A program made the position numbers and the translations under genes. The notes below the pieces were generated by a model. That model saw only the letters and a program-made list of their open reading frames with translations. It was not told where the DNA came from and made no database searches. A stretch of DNA of 64,000 bases from Phycisphaerae bacterium. GTDB lineage: Bacteria; Planctomycetota; Phycisphaerae; UBA1845; Fen-1342. How positions within the stretch are numbered: position 1 is the first letter of the stretch; every line of letters begins with the position of its first letter. Where the stretch lies: the NCBI GenBank assembly GCA_028277645.1, contig JANQFV010000037.1, positions 248,001-312,000 on the forward strand, read 5' to 3'. Shown here piece by piece: positions 34,766-43,316 of this stretch.

Positions 34766-35553
34766 GCAAGGTGCCAGAACGGGGAATGCACGCCGCGACC
34801 CTGCTATTGTTGGTGTTGTTCGGCTTCACCTGGGGCTGTGCAACGTCGTCGTCGTTCACATACGACCGCGGCGCGTTAATCCGCGGCGACCGCACACAGA
34901 AGCAGATTGCACTCGTGTTCACCGGCGGCGAGCACGGCGAGTCGACGGCGACCATCCTGGACGTGCTGCGCGAGTTAAAGCTGCCCGCGGCGTTCTTCGT
35001 CACCGGGGCGTACCTGGCCAACGATGCGTATCACCCGCACCTGCAGCGTATGCTGACCGACGGGCACTATGTCGGTCCGCACTCGGACGCGCATCTACTG
35101 TACTGCAGTTGGGAAGACCGGGAGCAGACGCTGGTCACGCGCGACGAGTTCGTGGTGGACCTCAAGCGCAACATCCGTGCGCTGCGCACCCACGGTGCGA
35201 TGCCGCCGGGCCAGCCGATCTACTTCATCCCGCCGTACGAGTGGTACAACGCGGATCAGACCCGCTGGTCGCGCGAGATGGGCGTGATCCTGTTCAACTT
35301 CACGCCGGGCAGCGGCTCGAACCGCGACTGGATTCCGGAGACGAACACACGTTTCGTCTCCTCCCGGCAGATCCGTCAGGACATTCTGGTGTTCGAGGAG
35401 TCCGAGGCGGCGGGCCTCAACGGGTTCATCCTGCTCCTGCACCTGGGCTCGCAACGGCGGGACAAGATGCACACGGAACTTGAACCACTGCTACGAACGC
35501 TGGTGGAACGTGGCTATCGCTTCGAACGCGTAGATCGAATCGCCGGGCACTGA
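34747..35553 (+). CDS. Polysaccharide deacetylase-like lipoprotein, altered metal site
   Basis: A 268-residue protein translationally coupled to the GH9 gene. The start GTG at 34747 is favoured by GGAGGAG inside the GH9 gene; a later ATG at 34786 has a weaker site. The N-terminus ends in the lipobox FTWGC. The NodB-like fold is clear: IALVFTGGEHGESTATIL, LKLPAAFFVTGAYL, LTDGHYVGPHSDAH and YFIPPYEWYN. In ordinary deacetylases the first strand carries T-F-D-D with the catalytic base and a metal ligand; here both Asp positions are T-G-G-E-like, while the His pair in GPHSDAH remains. It may use a different metal arrangement, or act as a binding or different hydrolytic protein. Confidence 0.85.
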   Translation: MCCAAVSKVPERGMHAATLLLLVLFGFTWGCATSSSFTYDRGALIRGDRTQKQIALVFTGGEHGESTATILDVLRELKLPAAFFVTGAYLANDAYHPHLQRMLTDGHYVGPHSDAHLLYCSWEDREQTLVTRDEFVVDLKRNIRALRTHGAMPPGQPIYFIPPYEWYNADQTRWSREMGVILFNFTPGSGSNRDWIPETNTRFVSSRQIRQDILVFEESEAAGLNGFILLLHLGSQRRDKMHTELEPLLRTLVERGYRFERVDRIAGH

Positions 35554-35857
35554 GGCAAGCAGCCCCCGTGGCACTCTCGCCCTTCTACTCACCGTCGCGC
35601 GCCATACACGTAGCGTCGGCCCCCTGTGGCCGACGTAGAACGCACATCGATATCAGACCGCCCGACAACGTTGCCCACCGGGGGGACAATGTTACGCACT
35701 GACCATACGAACACGCGGCGACGCCGACCCTGCCGACGTCGCCGCGAATCGCTTAACGTATGCTGACAACTCGCCCAGTCCGGGCCGGCGGCGCGGAGAT
35801 TCCGGCAGCGCGCCCGGCGGGGCTTCAATCAACTCGGCTGATCCGGCGTCCTTCCGA
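35554..35857. other. 304-base spacer holding one palindrome
   Basis: Apart from the palindrome at 35609-35640 I see nothing in this stretch. It lies between the convergent deacetylase-like gene and the small peptide gene. Confidence 0.45.
35609..35640. repeat. Small interspersed palindrome, copy 2
   Basis: CGTAGCGTCGGC and GCCGACGTAG flank a short loop. The layout matches copy 1 at 10192-10225, with compensating changes in the stem, so the hairpin seems to be what is kept. Confidence 0.55.
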
Positions 35858-35926
35858 TCAGAAGAACGACAGGATGAAGTTGAGAATGCTCAGCACAAAC
35901 TCCCAGATCGTGTTGAAGAGATCCAT
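35858..35926 (-). CDS. 22-residue hydrophobic peptide, copy 2
   Basis: A tiny gene on the minus strand: ATG at 35926, stop TGA at 35858-35860. AAAAGGAG lies just upstream, a far better ribosome binding site than most large genes here have. The peptide begins MDLFNTIWEF and ends NFILSFF; it is one amphipathic to hydrophobic helix with two acidic residues near the start and none later. A second copy lies at 38051-38119. The two differ at 5 of 69 bases, two of these silent and the others conservative or in one polar residue, and their upstream regions also match. I know of no family; the form recalls type I toxin peptides or small membrane regulators. Confidence 0.72.
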   Translation of the reverse strand: MDLFNTIWEFVLSILNFILSFF

Positions 35927-36056
35927 CACTTCGCTCCTTTTGGATAAGGGGTGACTCCATTCACATTCATCATCTTACCCGCACCCAATCGAGACCGCCA
36001 GATGCCCGGAGTCTTGGTATGCCGCCGCGTCGACACACCACGCGTCTGGTTGACGA

Positions 36057-37844
36057 TCAGGTGTCGAAGATCTGCTGGATCTCATACATGTCGTGCAGGT
36101 CGACGTCGTTGTCGAGGCTGAGGTCGGACTTCTCGCAGCCGCTGGGGTAGGGCACGTCGGGGCCCTGCATGCAGGCGGCGGTGGCATTGAAGAAACTCAT
36201 GTCGATGGCGGTGATGCGATAGCTGGCGATCCAGTTCGCCCAGCCGAACGATTCCGGGTACTCGCCGATCACCCAGAACGTGGTGTCGTCAAGCGGGTCG
36301 ATGGCCACATCGTAGTAGTCGCCCCAGCGCCCGCCGCCGTTCACGGGGGCCAGCTTCAGCTCGGTGAGGGCTCCCATGGTGCCCAGCGGGTCGGCAACCT
36401 CGCGGCCGGTTGCGTTTACACGAATGCGAGACGAGCTGGAGCTGGTGCCGCAAACGAGCGCGACGTCGTGGAAGCGATTGGAGTAGATGGCGGGGAACCA
36501 ACTGTGCAGGTCGCCGCCGGCGTCGATCTCGCCGGCCTGCACAAAGGCGACCGAACCGCTGTCGGGCCAGTTGCCGGTGTCCAGGTGGTACCAGCGGGCA
36601 AAGTTGCGGCCACCGCTGGAGATGCTGTGGGCGGCATAGAGGTTCCCGTCGCGCCAGTTGACATTGAGGATGCGGGTGTCGATCAGGTCCACGTCGTCGG
36701 CGCCCTGCGATGGGGCGCCGGAAGGCGAGTTGAACGACGGAACGGTGACGATGGTGGTCGCGAGCGTCGGTGCCGTGAGCGGGTCGCGGATGGCCTGGAT
36801 GCGAACCGAGGAGAAGCTCTCGACGGAGACGAAGAACGGTGCGGGGCTCGCCCCGAACTGCTGGGCGACCTGCACCGAGGCGGCGTTACCATCACGCAAA
36901 GTGGCGTAGATGACTGGGCTACCATCCAGCATGGATGACTTGTCGAAAACGCGGAAGCCGACCCCGGCCCAGCCGCCCTGGTTGAGGCCGAACAGATTGC
37001 CGGTGACATAGTAACCCTGGTCGTCGTAGCCCGCGCCGGGGTAGTCCCACCAGTAGGTGGTGAAGCCCACGGAGATGACGGCGTCGGTGCGGTACTTGTA
37101 CCAGATGCCGTGCGGATTGCTGTCATCAGAGACGGCAATGGTGATGTAAGCCTCCTGCGTCTCTTCGTACACTTCCAGGGCGAGAACAACGAAACGCTGC
37201 GCGTAGTGGTCGTAGAAGCACTTCGGATCGAAGGTGAAGCCGCCGGCGCCGACCGGCTCGAAGAAGCCCGGGTTGCCGGCATTGCTGAGGTCGTTCGAGT
37301 ACTCGACGACGCCATCGCGTGAATAGAACGCCAGTGCCATGTTGACGGTCGTGACGACGTGGGTCGGGCCGACGGCGAGCGTCGGGTCAGGCGGGGTCCA
37401 CGCGGTGGCGCCGATCGCCGGCCAACTGGCCGCGGCTGGCATCGCCCGCGCCTCGTCCAGCAGTGTGCCGACCGCTAACGCGTTCCGCTGTCCCGGCAGC
37501 ACAGTCTCCCGCCGCTGGTGACGTGGCAGAATCTCCTTGACCGCGCGCGGCGACGTACTGCCCGGAGCGGGCAACTGTATCTGTGGCTGTGCCCGGCGGG
37601 TGTCGATGACGACGGCCTCGGCGACGCCCCTTGCCACGGCTCCCTCAGCGCTCAGGTCAATCGCGGTCTCGGGCACCGGAGCCACCTCCCGCGCGGAGTC
37701 CAGGTCATGGCGTGGCGGCGCGGCGACGGCCGGCGGCGACACGCGGACCATGGACTCTGTCGGAGATTCAGTCTGGCAACCGGCAACCGTCAGCAAAACG
37801 ACGCCTACGGGCACACACGCAAAAAGTCCCAGCGTTCGGTACAC
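36057..37844 (-). CDS. Large lipoprotein with dockerin-like C-terminus
   Basis: A 595-residue exported protein of unknown function. I prefer the GTG at 37844, which has GCGAGGA upstream; an ATG at 37862 is the alternative. The N-terminus YRTLGLFACVPVGVVLLTVA ends in the lipobox VAGC. Residues about 30-130 are a Pro- and Ala-rich linker. The main domain (about 150-560) is beta-rich: WTPPDPTLAVGPTHVVTTVN, FDPKCFYDHYAQRFVVLALE, YDDQGYYVTGNLFG and WGDYYDVAIDPLDDTTFWVI, a pattern of propeller-like blades. The end CEKSDLSLDNDVDLHDMYEI is a dockerin-like loop. It lies between the two 22-residue peptide genes on the same strand. Confidence 0.85.
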   Translation of the reverse strand: MYRTLGLFACVPVGVVLLTVAGCQTESPTESMVRVSPPAVAAPPRHDLDSAREVAPVPETAIDLSAEGAVARGVAEAVVIDTRRAQPQIQLPAPGSTSPRAVKEILPRHQRRETVLPGQRNALAVGTLLDEARAMPAAASWPAIGATAWTPPDPTLAVGPTHVVTTVNMALAFYSRDGVVEYSNDLSNAGNPGFFEPVGAGGFTFDPKCFYDHYAQRFVVLALEVYEETQEAYITIAVSDDSNPHGIWYKYRTDAVISVGFTTYWWDYPGAGYDDQGYYVTGNLFGLNQGGWAGVGFRVFDKSSMLDGSPVIYATLRDGNAASVQVAQQFGASPAPFFVSVESFSSVRIQAIRDPLTAPTLATTIVTVPSFNSPSGAPSQGADDVDLIDTRILNVNWRDGNLYAAHSISSGGRNFARWYHLDTGNWPDSGSVAFVQAGEIDAGGDLHSWFPAIYSNRFHDVALVCGTSSSSSRIRVNATGREVADPLGTMGALTELKLAPVNGGGRWGDYYDVAIDPLDDTTFWVIGEYPESFGWANWIASYRITAIDMSFFNATAACMQGPDVPYPSGCEKSDLSLDNDVDLHDMYEIQQIFDT

Positions 37845-38050
37845 AGCACCATCCTCGCGCATTGATGACAACGTACGAACCGCCCACGCCGCTGCCGACC
37901 TGGGCACTAGTCTGAGCCTAGCGAGCACTGATGGCCAAAACAACAGGAATCAGATTTCGCGGCGCCCCCTGCGTTGCAGGGCGACATGCACCCCACAGCC
38001 CCCAGCCCCCAGCCAGTTGCACGTAATCACAGACGATTTCGCCCTGGCGA

Positions 38051-38119
38051 TCAGAAGAACGACAGGATGAAGTTGATGATGCTCAGCACAAGTTCCCAGA
38101 TCCTGTTGAAGAGATCCAT
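38051..38119 (-). CDS. 22-residue hydrophobic peptide, copy 1
   Basis: A tiny gene on the minus strand: ATG at 38119, stop TGA at 38051-38053, with AGAGGAG just upstream. The peptide begins MDLFNRIWEL and ends NFILSFF, differing from the copy at 35858-35926 by Thr to Arg, Phe to Leu and Leu to Ile. About 50 bases upstream of the start also align with the other copy (shared AACCCCTT or CACCCCTT, then the AGGAGCGA region), so promoter and leader were duplicated together. It lies 207 bases upstream of the large lipoprotein gene on the same strand. The function is unknown. Confidence 0.72.
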   Translation of the reverse strand: MDLFNRIWELVLSIINFILSFF

Positions 38120-38461
38120 CACATCGCTCCTCTAGAAAGGGGTTATCCCATTCACTCACGGCATCGTACCCCCGCGGAAATCGCACCGCCACAGTCCGCT
38201 TCGGACGCGGTACCACGCTGGCCCAGCGTGCAGTCTGCGTGCTGCTTCCCTGTGCGTCGAAACGGCCAGGGTGGTCAGTCCTCAGGCCGCCGCCGCGCGA
38301 CGAGCCAGATAAAATGTTTACCAATCTACACTTAGATACAAACTTGCCGAACGTGTCCTCTGCCGGCCTATCATGTAATACATTGATCACTAATGACGCC
38401 GAGGCGCTCGGTTCCCAGCGGATCGCCGGGCCGCGGTCCAAGACATCACACGGAGAGAGGA
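38120..38461. other. 342-base spacer with an AT-rich patch
   Basis: The left end is the leader of the 22-residue peptide gene. Bases about 38309-38395 are much more AT-rich than the rest (ATAAAATGTTTACC, TATCATGTAATACATTG), the kind of region where a promoter for the PEP-CTERM gene at 38462 could lie. No gene seen. Confidence 0.45.
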
Positions 38462-39115
38462 ATGCGCGCAACTGCTCCACTGGCAACGCTCATACTGCTG
38501 TCGAGCCTGGCAGCGCCCGCCGCCGCCATCACCATCAACCAATTCGACGACTTCCAGGACCTCACCGCCATGGGTTGGACCAAGGGCAACGCGAGCAGTT
38601 TTCCGCCGACCGTGATCCCCAACGGCGGCCCCACCGGTGCGGGCGACGCGTGGCTGCAGAACGAGGCCTTCGGCGGCGGCGGCCCGGACAGCAAGCAGGT
38701 GCTGTTCAACAACGCGCAGTGGACCGGCGACTACCTCGCCGCCGGCGTCGATCGCATCGATGCGATGTTCTTCAATCATGACGATCAACCGATGTACATG
38801 CGCGTCGCGCTCGAGGGTACCAGTGGCCAGCGCTACGCTTCGACCGACTTCTTCTTCCTGCCAGCGGACGGCGCCTGGCACGCGGCCAGCTTCGACCTCA
38901 CCGCGGCCAGTCTCACACAGGTCGGCGGCAGCGACCCCCTTAACACGGTGCTGGCCGGCGTGGGCGAATTGCGCATCCTGTCGCGGGAATCGACACCGGG
39001 CTGGAGAGGCGACGCGATCGAGGCCACGCTCGGCATCGACAACATCACGGCCTTACCGGAGCCGGCTAGCCTCTTCCTGATCGGTCTTGCGGCCGTCTGT
39101 TTGCGACGCCGCTGA
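38462..39115 (+). CDS. PEP-CTERM sorted secreted protein
   Basis: A 217-residue exported protein. GAGAGGA precedes the ATG at 38462, and the signal peptide runs to about residue 22 (LSSLAAPAAA). The body is a DUF4465-like beta domain: FDDFQDLTAMGWTKGN, then GDYLAAGVDRIDAMFFNHDD, and FFFLPADGAWHAASFDLTAA near residue 140. The C-terminus LPEPASLFLIGLAAVCLRRR is a PEP-CTERM signal, the third in this window. It probably ends up in the envelope or extracellular matrix. It is monocistronic, converging with the DUF6768-sigma pair. The precise role is unknown. Confidence 0.85.
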   Translation: MRATAPLATLILLSSLAAPAAAITINQFDDFQDLTAMGWTKGNASSFPPTVIPNGGPTGAGDAWLQNEAFGGGGPDSKQVLFNNAQWTGDYLAAGVDRIDAMFFNHDDQPMYMRVALEGTSGQRYASTDFFFLPADGAWHAASFDLTAASLTQVGGSDPLNTVLAGVGELRILSRESTPGWRGDAIEATLGIDNITALPEPASLFLIGLAAVCLRRR

Positions 39116-39154
39116 TCGACCGCGGGGGGTGTCGGCAGAAGCCTGGCGGGCAAG

Positions 39155-39523
39155 TCACTTGTCCTGCCCGCCCAGTTCGACGACGCGTAGTTCGAGCCGC
39201 TTGATCTCACGTTGCAGCGCGTAGCGATTCATCTGCATCCAGCTCCAGACCTTCACCAGCACCAGCATCTGCGCCAACAGCAGCACGCCGGCGGCGTAGA
39301 AGAGCTGCCACTTCGGGTCGTCGGTCTGGAAAAACTCGATGATCGCCAGCACGATCAGCACGACGAACACGACGGATTCAATCAGCGCGAGTATCGCGAA
39401 CCAACGCATCTTGCCGCGCAGTACGCCGCCCAGTTGTTGGAAGACACCCTCTTCACGTTCGAGGTCGTAGATCGTCTCGCCGTTGGTTAATGCCTTCCTG
39501 ATGTCCTCGTCCAGCCCGTTCAT
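39155..39523 (-). CDS. DUF6768 family membrane protein, probable sigma-factor partner
   Basis: A 122-residue protein. The N-terminus MNGLDEDIRKALTNGETIYD is the DUF6768 signature, followed by two helices, WFAILALIESVVFVVLIVLAI and LFYAAGVLLLAQMLVLVKVW, and a charged C-terminal coiled coil. Its start overlaps the stop of the ECF sigma factor gene by four bases (ATGA), so expression is coupled. In planctomycetes this gene order is common, and the protein is a candidate membrane anchor or anti-sigma factor, although it has no zinc-finger anti-sigma motif. The role is inferred from position and topology. Confidence 0.85.
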   Translation of the reverse strand: MNGLDEDIRKALTNGETIYDLEREEGVFQQLGGVLRGKMRWFAILALIESVVFVVLIVLAIIEFFQTDDPKWQLFYAAGVLLLAQMLVLVKVWSWMQMNRYALQREIKRLELRVVELGGQDK

Positions 39524-40065
39524 GATTCATCTCCTTCCAGCACGCTCCGCAGTTGTTCGCGCGCGTGGTGTAAGCGACTCTTCACAGTTCCGCTCGGAAT
39601 GCCGAGCACAACGGCTATCTCTACGACGTTGAGCCCCGCCCCATACTTCAACGCCAACAACTCCTGACGATCACGCGGCAATTGCCGAATCGCATCGGAC
39701 ACCTCGCGCGCCTGGTCCGTCACAGACGGCGCATCGTGCACCCACCGCTGCTCAGCGGCATCCCGCGCGACGCGGCGCTGCCGTTCTGCGCGCCGGCAGT
39801 AGTCCACCGCCTTGTTACGCACGATGCGCAGCGCCCACGCCGCGAACCACGCCGGATCGCCGAGCGTGCGGATTCGCCGGAGAATGGCCATCCACGCGTC
39901 CTGAACAACATCCCAGGCGGCGTCATCGTTGCCAGTCACGCGCCGGGCATATTGCCACAATCGTCGCTGCCAGCGTCGCACGAGCAGATCCGCGCATTTA
40001 GAATCGCCCTGCTGGCAACGCACGACGAGCAACTGGTCGATGACTTTCTCGCGGTCCGTGCTCAT
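39520..40065 (-). CDS. ECF-type RNA polymerase sigma factor
   Basis: A 181-residue sigma-70 family factor of the extracytoplasmic-function type. The ATG at 40065 has only a weak ribosome binding site. Region 2 is CADLLVRRWQRRLWQYARRV followed by WDVVQDAWMAILRRIRTLGD, which binds the -10 element. Region 4 is RQLPRDRQELLALKYGAGLN then EIAVVLGIPSGTVKSRLHHA, the helix-turn-helix for the -35 element. Length is normal for the group. It is coupled to the DUF6768 gene, its probable regulator. The divergently transcribed TPR gene begins 319 bases away and could be a target, but I see no proof of that. Confidence 0.93.
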   Translation of the reverse strand: MSTDREKVIDQLLVVRCQQGDSKCADLLVRRWQRRLWQYARRVTGNDDAAWDVVQDAWMAILRRIRTLGDPAWFAAWALRIVRNKAVDYCRRAERQRRVARDAAEQRWVHDAPSVTDQAREVSDAIRQLPRDRQELLALKYGAGLNVVEIAVVLGIPSGTVKSRLHHAREQLRSVLEGDES

Positions 40066-40383
40066 GGGTCTCGTCTTATTGTCGCTCGCCACGCGGCCAC
40101 GGTTCACCCGTACGAGCGATCGCGAAGCAGAAACGTGCGTCGTAGCGTGGTATCGCGTTTGCAATGCCTCACGGTACTCGACAATTCCTGACAGTCTGAG
40201 CCCATGCGTGCAGAGGCTGACGGTCATCGTGTCGGTGACGTCCGAATACGGAGCCGTCCTGTAACACGCAGGCGATTGTCGCGATTCTCGCCCCGATTTT
40301 GACGTTCGCGTTTGACGCCCCGCCCTGTCGTATCGAACCCTTTCTACCAGACACGACATCATCAGTGTCGCTGTAGGTGCGAC
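40066..40383. other. 318-base spacer between divergent sigma and TPR genes
   Basis: I see no gene. The stretch must hold the promoters of the sigma-factor gene and the TPR gene; no clear inverted repeat is present. Confidence 0.45.
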
Positions 40384-42024
40384 ATGGAGATCAGCACACT
40401 TCTGAATCTGCCCTCACCGTTCGGTGCGCTGTCACCGACGCAAGGTGGCGCCGGCACCCCCTCGCTGTCAGCGCCACCTGCCTCTTTTTTCGCTACGTCC
40501 GATACCTTCAGTGCCACCCCGCAGTTTGATCTGAGCGCCGTGTACGGCGCTCAGCTCACCGGCATCCCGGAGATGTACCGCTCCGAAGAGCAACAGGAAG
40601 CGGAGACCGAGGCCATCAAGCAGGCCTTTACCTACATCGACGAGCACAATCCTGCCGCTGCCCGCAAACTCATGGAAGCGCTGCTGGACGAGAACCCGAC
40701 CAATTCCGCGGCCGTACACGCCCTGGGTTACGCGGAGCTCGCCGACCGCGATTACGAGAAGGCCGAGCAGATGTTCCTGCGGGCTCACGCGATGAACCCC
40801 ACCGCCGGCTACGACAACGACGCACGGAACGCTCGCACGCTGCAGCTCGATGACGAATCCGTCTTCCGCATTGCCAACGCCATGTCGCGCGCCCCCGGAC
40901 AACGTGGCGAGGCAATCCGCCTGCTGATCGAGCTGACCGAGCGCAGCCCGGAGCACGTCGGCGCGCATATCGCACTGGGCGACGCCCTGCTCAGCGAAGG
41001 CGACGGCAGCAACGGCCTGCTCCAGTTCGACGCCGCCCTGCGCTACGCCGACGAAAGCTCGATCAGACTGGTCGAGTCGAGCCTGACAGCGCTGGCCAAG
41101 GAGGTGCCCGACTCGGCGTACGTTCTGAACCTGGTGGGCAGGTTGCAGCTCCGCCAGGAACGCTTCGCCGACGCACTGCTCACGCTCGAGCGCGCCAACG
41201 AGCTGGCCGAGAACCAGCTGCACTACGCCGATGACATCGCCGAGGCCCACGTCGGCATCGGTCGTAAGCGACTTGACCGCGGCGACATCACCGGCGCAAT
41301 GGTCAGCTTCGAGGCAGCCCGCGAGCTCAATCCGACCGGCCTCGCGGTCAAGGAAGCCCTCGCCGAAGGCTACAGCGCCCGGGCCGAGCGGTCCTTCGCC
41401 CAGCGTGACTACGACGGCGCGCTCGACGATTTCCGCAAGGCGGCAGACCTGTTGGCCAATGGCGGCGACGCAGACCTGCGCAAGCGCGTGGCACACGGAG
41501 CGTACAGCGTCAGCAAGCGTCTGCAAACAAAACGCATCACCGCGGGCGAGGACATCGACGAAGAGGTCCGCGGCTTCCAGATCGCGCACGAAATGCAGGC
41601 GGACAATCACACCTATAAGCGTGCCCTGGCCGACACGCGGGCCGCCCTGGGCGACCAGCACCTCGCCGCCGGCGAGTACCAGGAAGCCGCGAAGTCCTAC
41701 ACCGCCGCGTACGAGCTGTTCAAGTATGACGACGACTACAAACAAAGCGCGATCGACGCCTGGGTAGCCTATGGCGACGAGCGTATGAGCAGCGCCAACT
41801 ACGACGACGCCATCGCGGCCTATCGATCAGCGTACGAGCTTGATACGAGCAACCAGACCGTGAAGCAGAGCCTGGCCGGCGCGTACAACTCTGCCGGCCT
41901 GTATCACAAACAGTTCGAGGAATACGCCGAAGCAGCAGCCGACTTCAAGGAAGCGCTGCTGCTGTTCCCCGACAACACCGAGTATCAGGACAACTATAAC
42001 TCCGTCGCCCCCTGGGACGACTAG
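40384..42024 (+). CDS. Tetratricopeptide repeat protein
   Basis: A 546-residue protein with no signal peptide, so probably cytoplasmic. The first 75 residues are low-complexity. From about residue 80 there are many TPR-type helix pairs: AVHALGYAELADRDYEKAEQ, AHIALGDALLSEGDGSNGLL, VLNLVGRLQLRQERFADALL, AHVGIGRKRLDRGDITGAMV and GDERMSSANYDDAIAAYRSA. The last ones are close to the consensus with Ala and Tyr at the packing positions. TPR arrays serve as protein-binding scaffolds. It stands alone; the neighbour across the divergent spacer is the ECF sigma factor. The start at 40384 has a weak GTAGGTG site. The partner is unknown. Confidence 0.88.
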   Translation: MEISTLLNLPSPFGALSPTQGGAGTPSLSAPPASFFATSDTFSATPQFDLSAVYGAQLTGIPEMYRSEEQQEAETEAIKQAFTYIDEHNPAAARKLMEALLDENPTNSAAVHALGYAELADRDYEKAEQMFLRAHAMNPTAGYDNDARNARTLQLDDESVFRIANAMSRAPGQRGEAIRLLIELTERSPEHVGAHIALGDALLSEGDGSNGLLQFDAALRYADESSIRLVESSLTALAKEVPDSAYVLNLVGRLQLRQERFADALLTLERANELAENQLHYADDIAEAHVGIGRKRLDRGDITGAMVSFEAARELNPTGLAVKEALAEGYSARAERSFAQRDYDGALDDFRKAADLLANGGDADLRKRVAHGAYSVSKRLQTKRITAGEDIDEEVRGFQIAHEMQADNHTYKRALADTRAALGDQHLAAGEYQEAAKSYTAAYELFKYDDDYKQSAIDAWVAYGDERMSSANYDDAIAAYRSAYELDTSNQTVKQSLAGAYNSAGLYHKQFEEYAEAAADFKEALLLFPDNTEYQDNYNSVAPWDD

Positions 42025-42045
42025 GGGGAATACGTGCGGAAGTAG

Positions 42046-42067
42046 CGGCCGACCTCCCGGTCGGCCG
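42046..42067. repeat. Palindrome after the TPR gene
   Basis: CGGCCGACC (42046-42054) and GGTCGGCCG (42059-42067) form a 9-base stem with a 4-base loop. GTAGCGGCCGA here resembles the hairpin after the vWA gene at 10136-10162. There is no T-run. Confidence 0.55.
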
Positions 42068-42113
42068 AAATGCCTGACGTCCGTCCAACGGAGGGCCGAG
42101 AGCCCGACCGCTT

Positions 42114-43316
42114 CTAGAACACCATCGTCTCCGCCCGCTCGGTGGTCAGTGCACTTACGCGATCAGGATCAACATCCACCCCCAGCCCCTCGCCACGCCG
42201 CGCACCGATGCATCCACCGACGCCAAAACGTACTGATCTGCGCGCGACGTCGCGCTTCAGTAGGAACGGCCCATACGCACCTTCCACAAAGCGCACCTGC
42301 GGACACGTCTCCAGAAACGCCACGCCGGCGGCGCTGAGGATACTCGTCTCACCAACCAGGCAACCGAGTTGCACGTCGCGCCCTGCCGCCAGAGCCAGCC
42401 GCGCGATCCGCAGCGCCGGCAGCAAGCCGCCGTTTTTCGCGATGCGAACATTGAACACCTGTACGCCGCCGCCTTCGATCAGCCGCCGCGCGTCGTCCAG
42501 CGTGAGCAGCGATTCATCGGCGATGAGGTCGCAGTTTGTCTGCTCAGCCAGGTACGGCAGATCCTCGTCGTCCGCGTCCGACAGCGGCTGTTCGATCGCA
42601 CAGACGCCGTGCCGCTCGAGCGTCGGAAGTGCATCGTGCGCCTCGGCCAGTGACCACCCGGCGTTCGCGTCCACCCGCAGCGTGACCTTGCGACGCTCGA
42701 TTGCCTGGCCAAGAACTTGGTGCGCAATGCGCAGCCGCTCCTCCCACCCGTCGACACCGACCTTCAGCTTGAAATCTCGCAACCCATACAGTCGCTGCAA
42801 GCGCAGAAGGAGCTTCAACCGCCCCGGATCACGGCCCACAACCATGCCCGAGTAGCGCGCCTGTTTGCGGCACCCCGGCGCACCGAAACCCGGCAGCCCC
42901 AGCCAGCCGGCAACGTCCGTCGGTCGCCGCACGTACACGCGTCCGGCCAGGTCCAGCAGCGCGAGTTCGACCGCCGCCCGCGCCGCCGTCACGATCCGCC
43001 CGCTCATCTGTGTCGGCATCGTATCGAGGAACTCCAACGCCTCGACGAACGATTCAACGGCGAACCCCGACAACCGCGGTGCGAACAGATCGCGGATGTC
43101 CTGCACCACCGACGCCGCCGTCTCACCCGTCACGTACGACCGTGCCAGCGTCTCGCCGTAACCGACCAGGTGGGCGTACGGCGCAGTGCCCGTCACGGCA
43201 ACGACGATCGGATCGGCGACATCGCGTTCGGCGGCGGCGTGCTCGAACCGCACGCGCATCGGAATCTGCAGGCGGTGGATGCGCAGCTCGCGGACGCGCA
43301 GCGGCGGCATACTCAT
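42114..43316 (-). CDS. Enolase-superfamily enzyme (muconate-lactonizing subgroup)
   Basis: A 400-residue enzyme of the mandelate racemase/muconate lactonizing superfamily, closest in motif layout to dipeptide epimerases and o-succinylbenzoate synthases. The catalytic Lys pair is in GLRDFKLKVG (K-x-K). The metal ligands are the Asp of VDANAGW, the Glu of CAIEQPL and the Asp of IADES, with the distal Lys in RIAKNGGLLPALRIA. All are present, so it should be active; the substrate is not predictable from sequence. Its ATG overlaps the stop of the phosphate-binding-type lipoprotein gene by four bases. An L-Ala-D/L-Glu epimerase role in peptidoglycan recycling is possible but unproven. Confidence 0.88.
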   Translation of the reverse strand: MSMPPLRVRELRIHRLQIPMRVRFEHAAAERDVADPIVVAVTGTAPYAHLVGYGETLARSYVTGETAASVVQDIRDLFAPRLSGFAVESFVEALEFLDTMPTQMSGRIVTAARAAVELALLDLAGRVYVRRPTDVAGWLGLPGFGAPGCRKQARYSGMVVGRDPGRLKLLLRLQRLYGLRDFKLKVGVDGWEERLRIAHQVLGQAIERRKVTLRVDANAGWSLAEAHDALPTLERHGVCAIEQPLSDADDEDLPYLAEQTNCDLIADESLLTLDDARRLIEGGGVQVFNVRIAKNGGLLPALRIARLALAAGRDVQLGCLVGETSILSAAGVAFLETCPQVRFVEGAYGPFLLKRDVARRSVRFGVGGCIGARRGEGLGVDVDPDRVSALTTERAETMVF

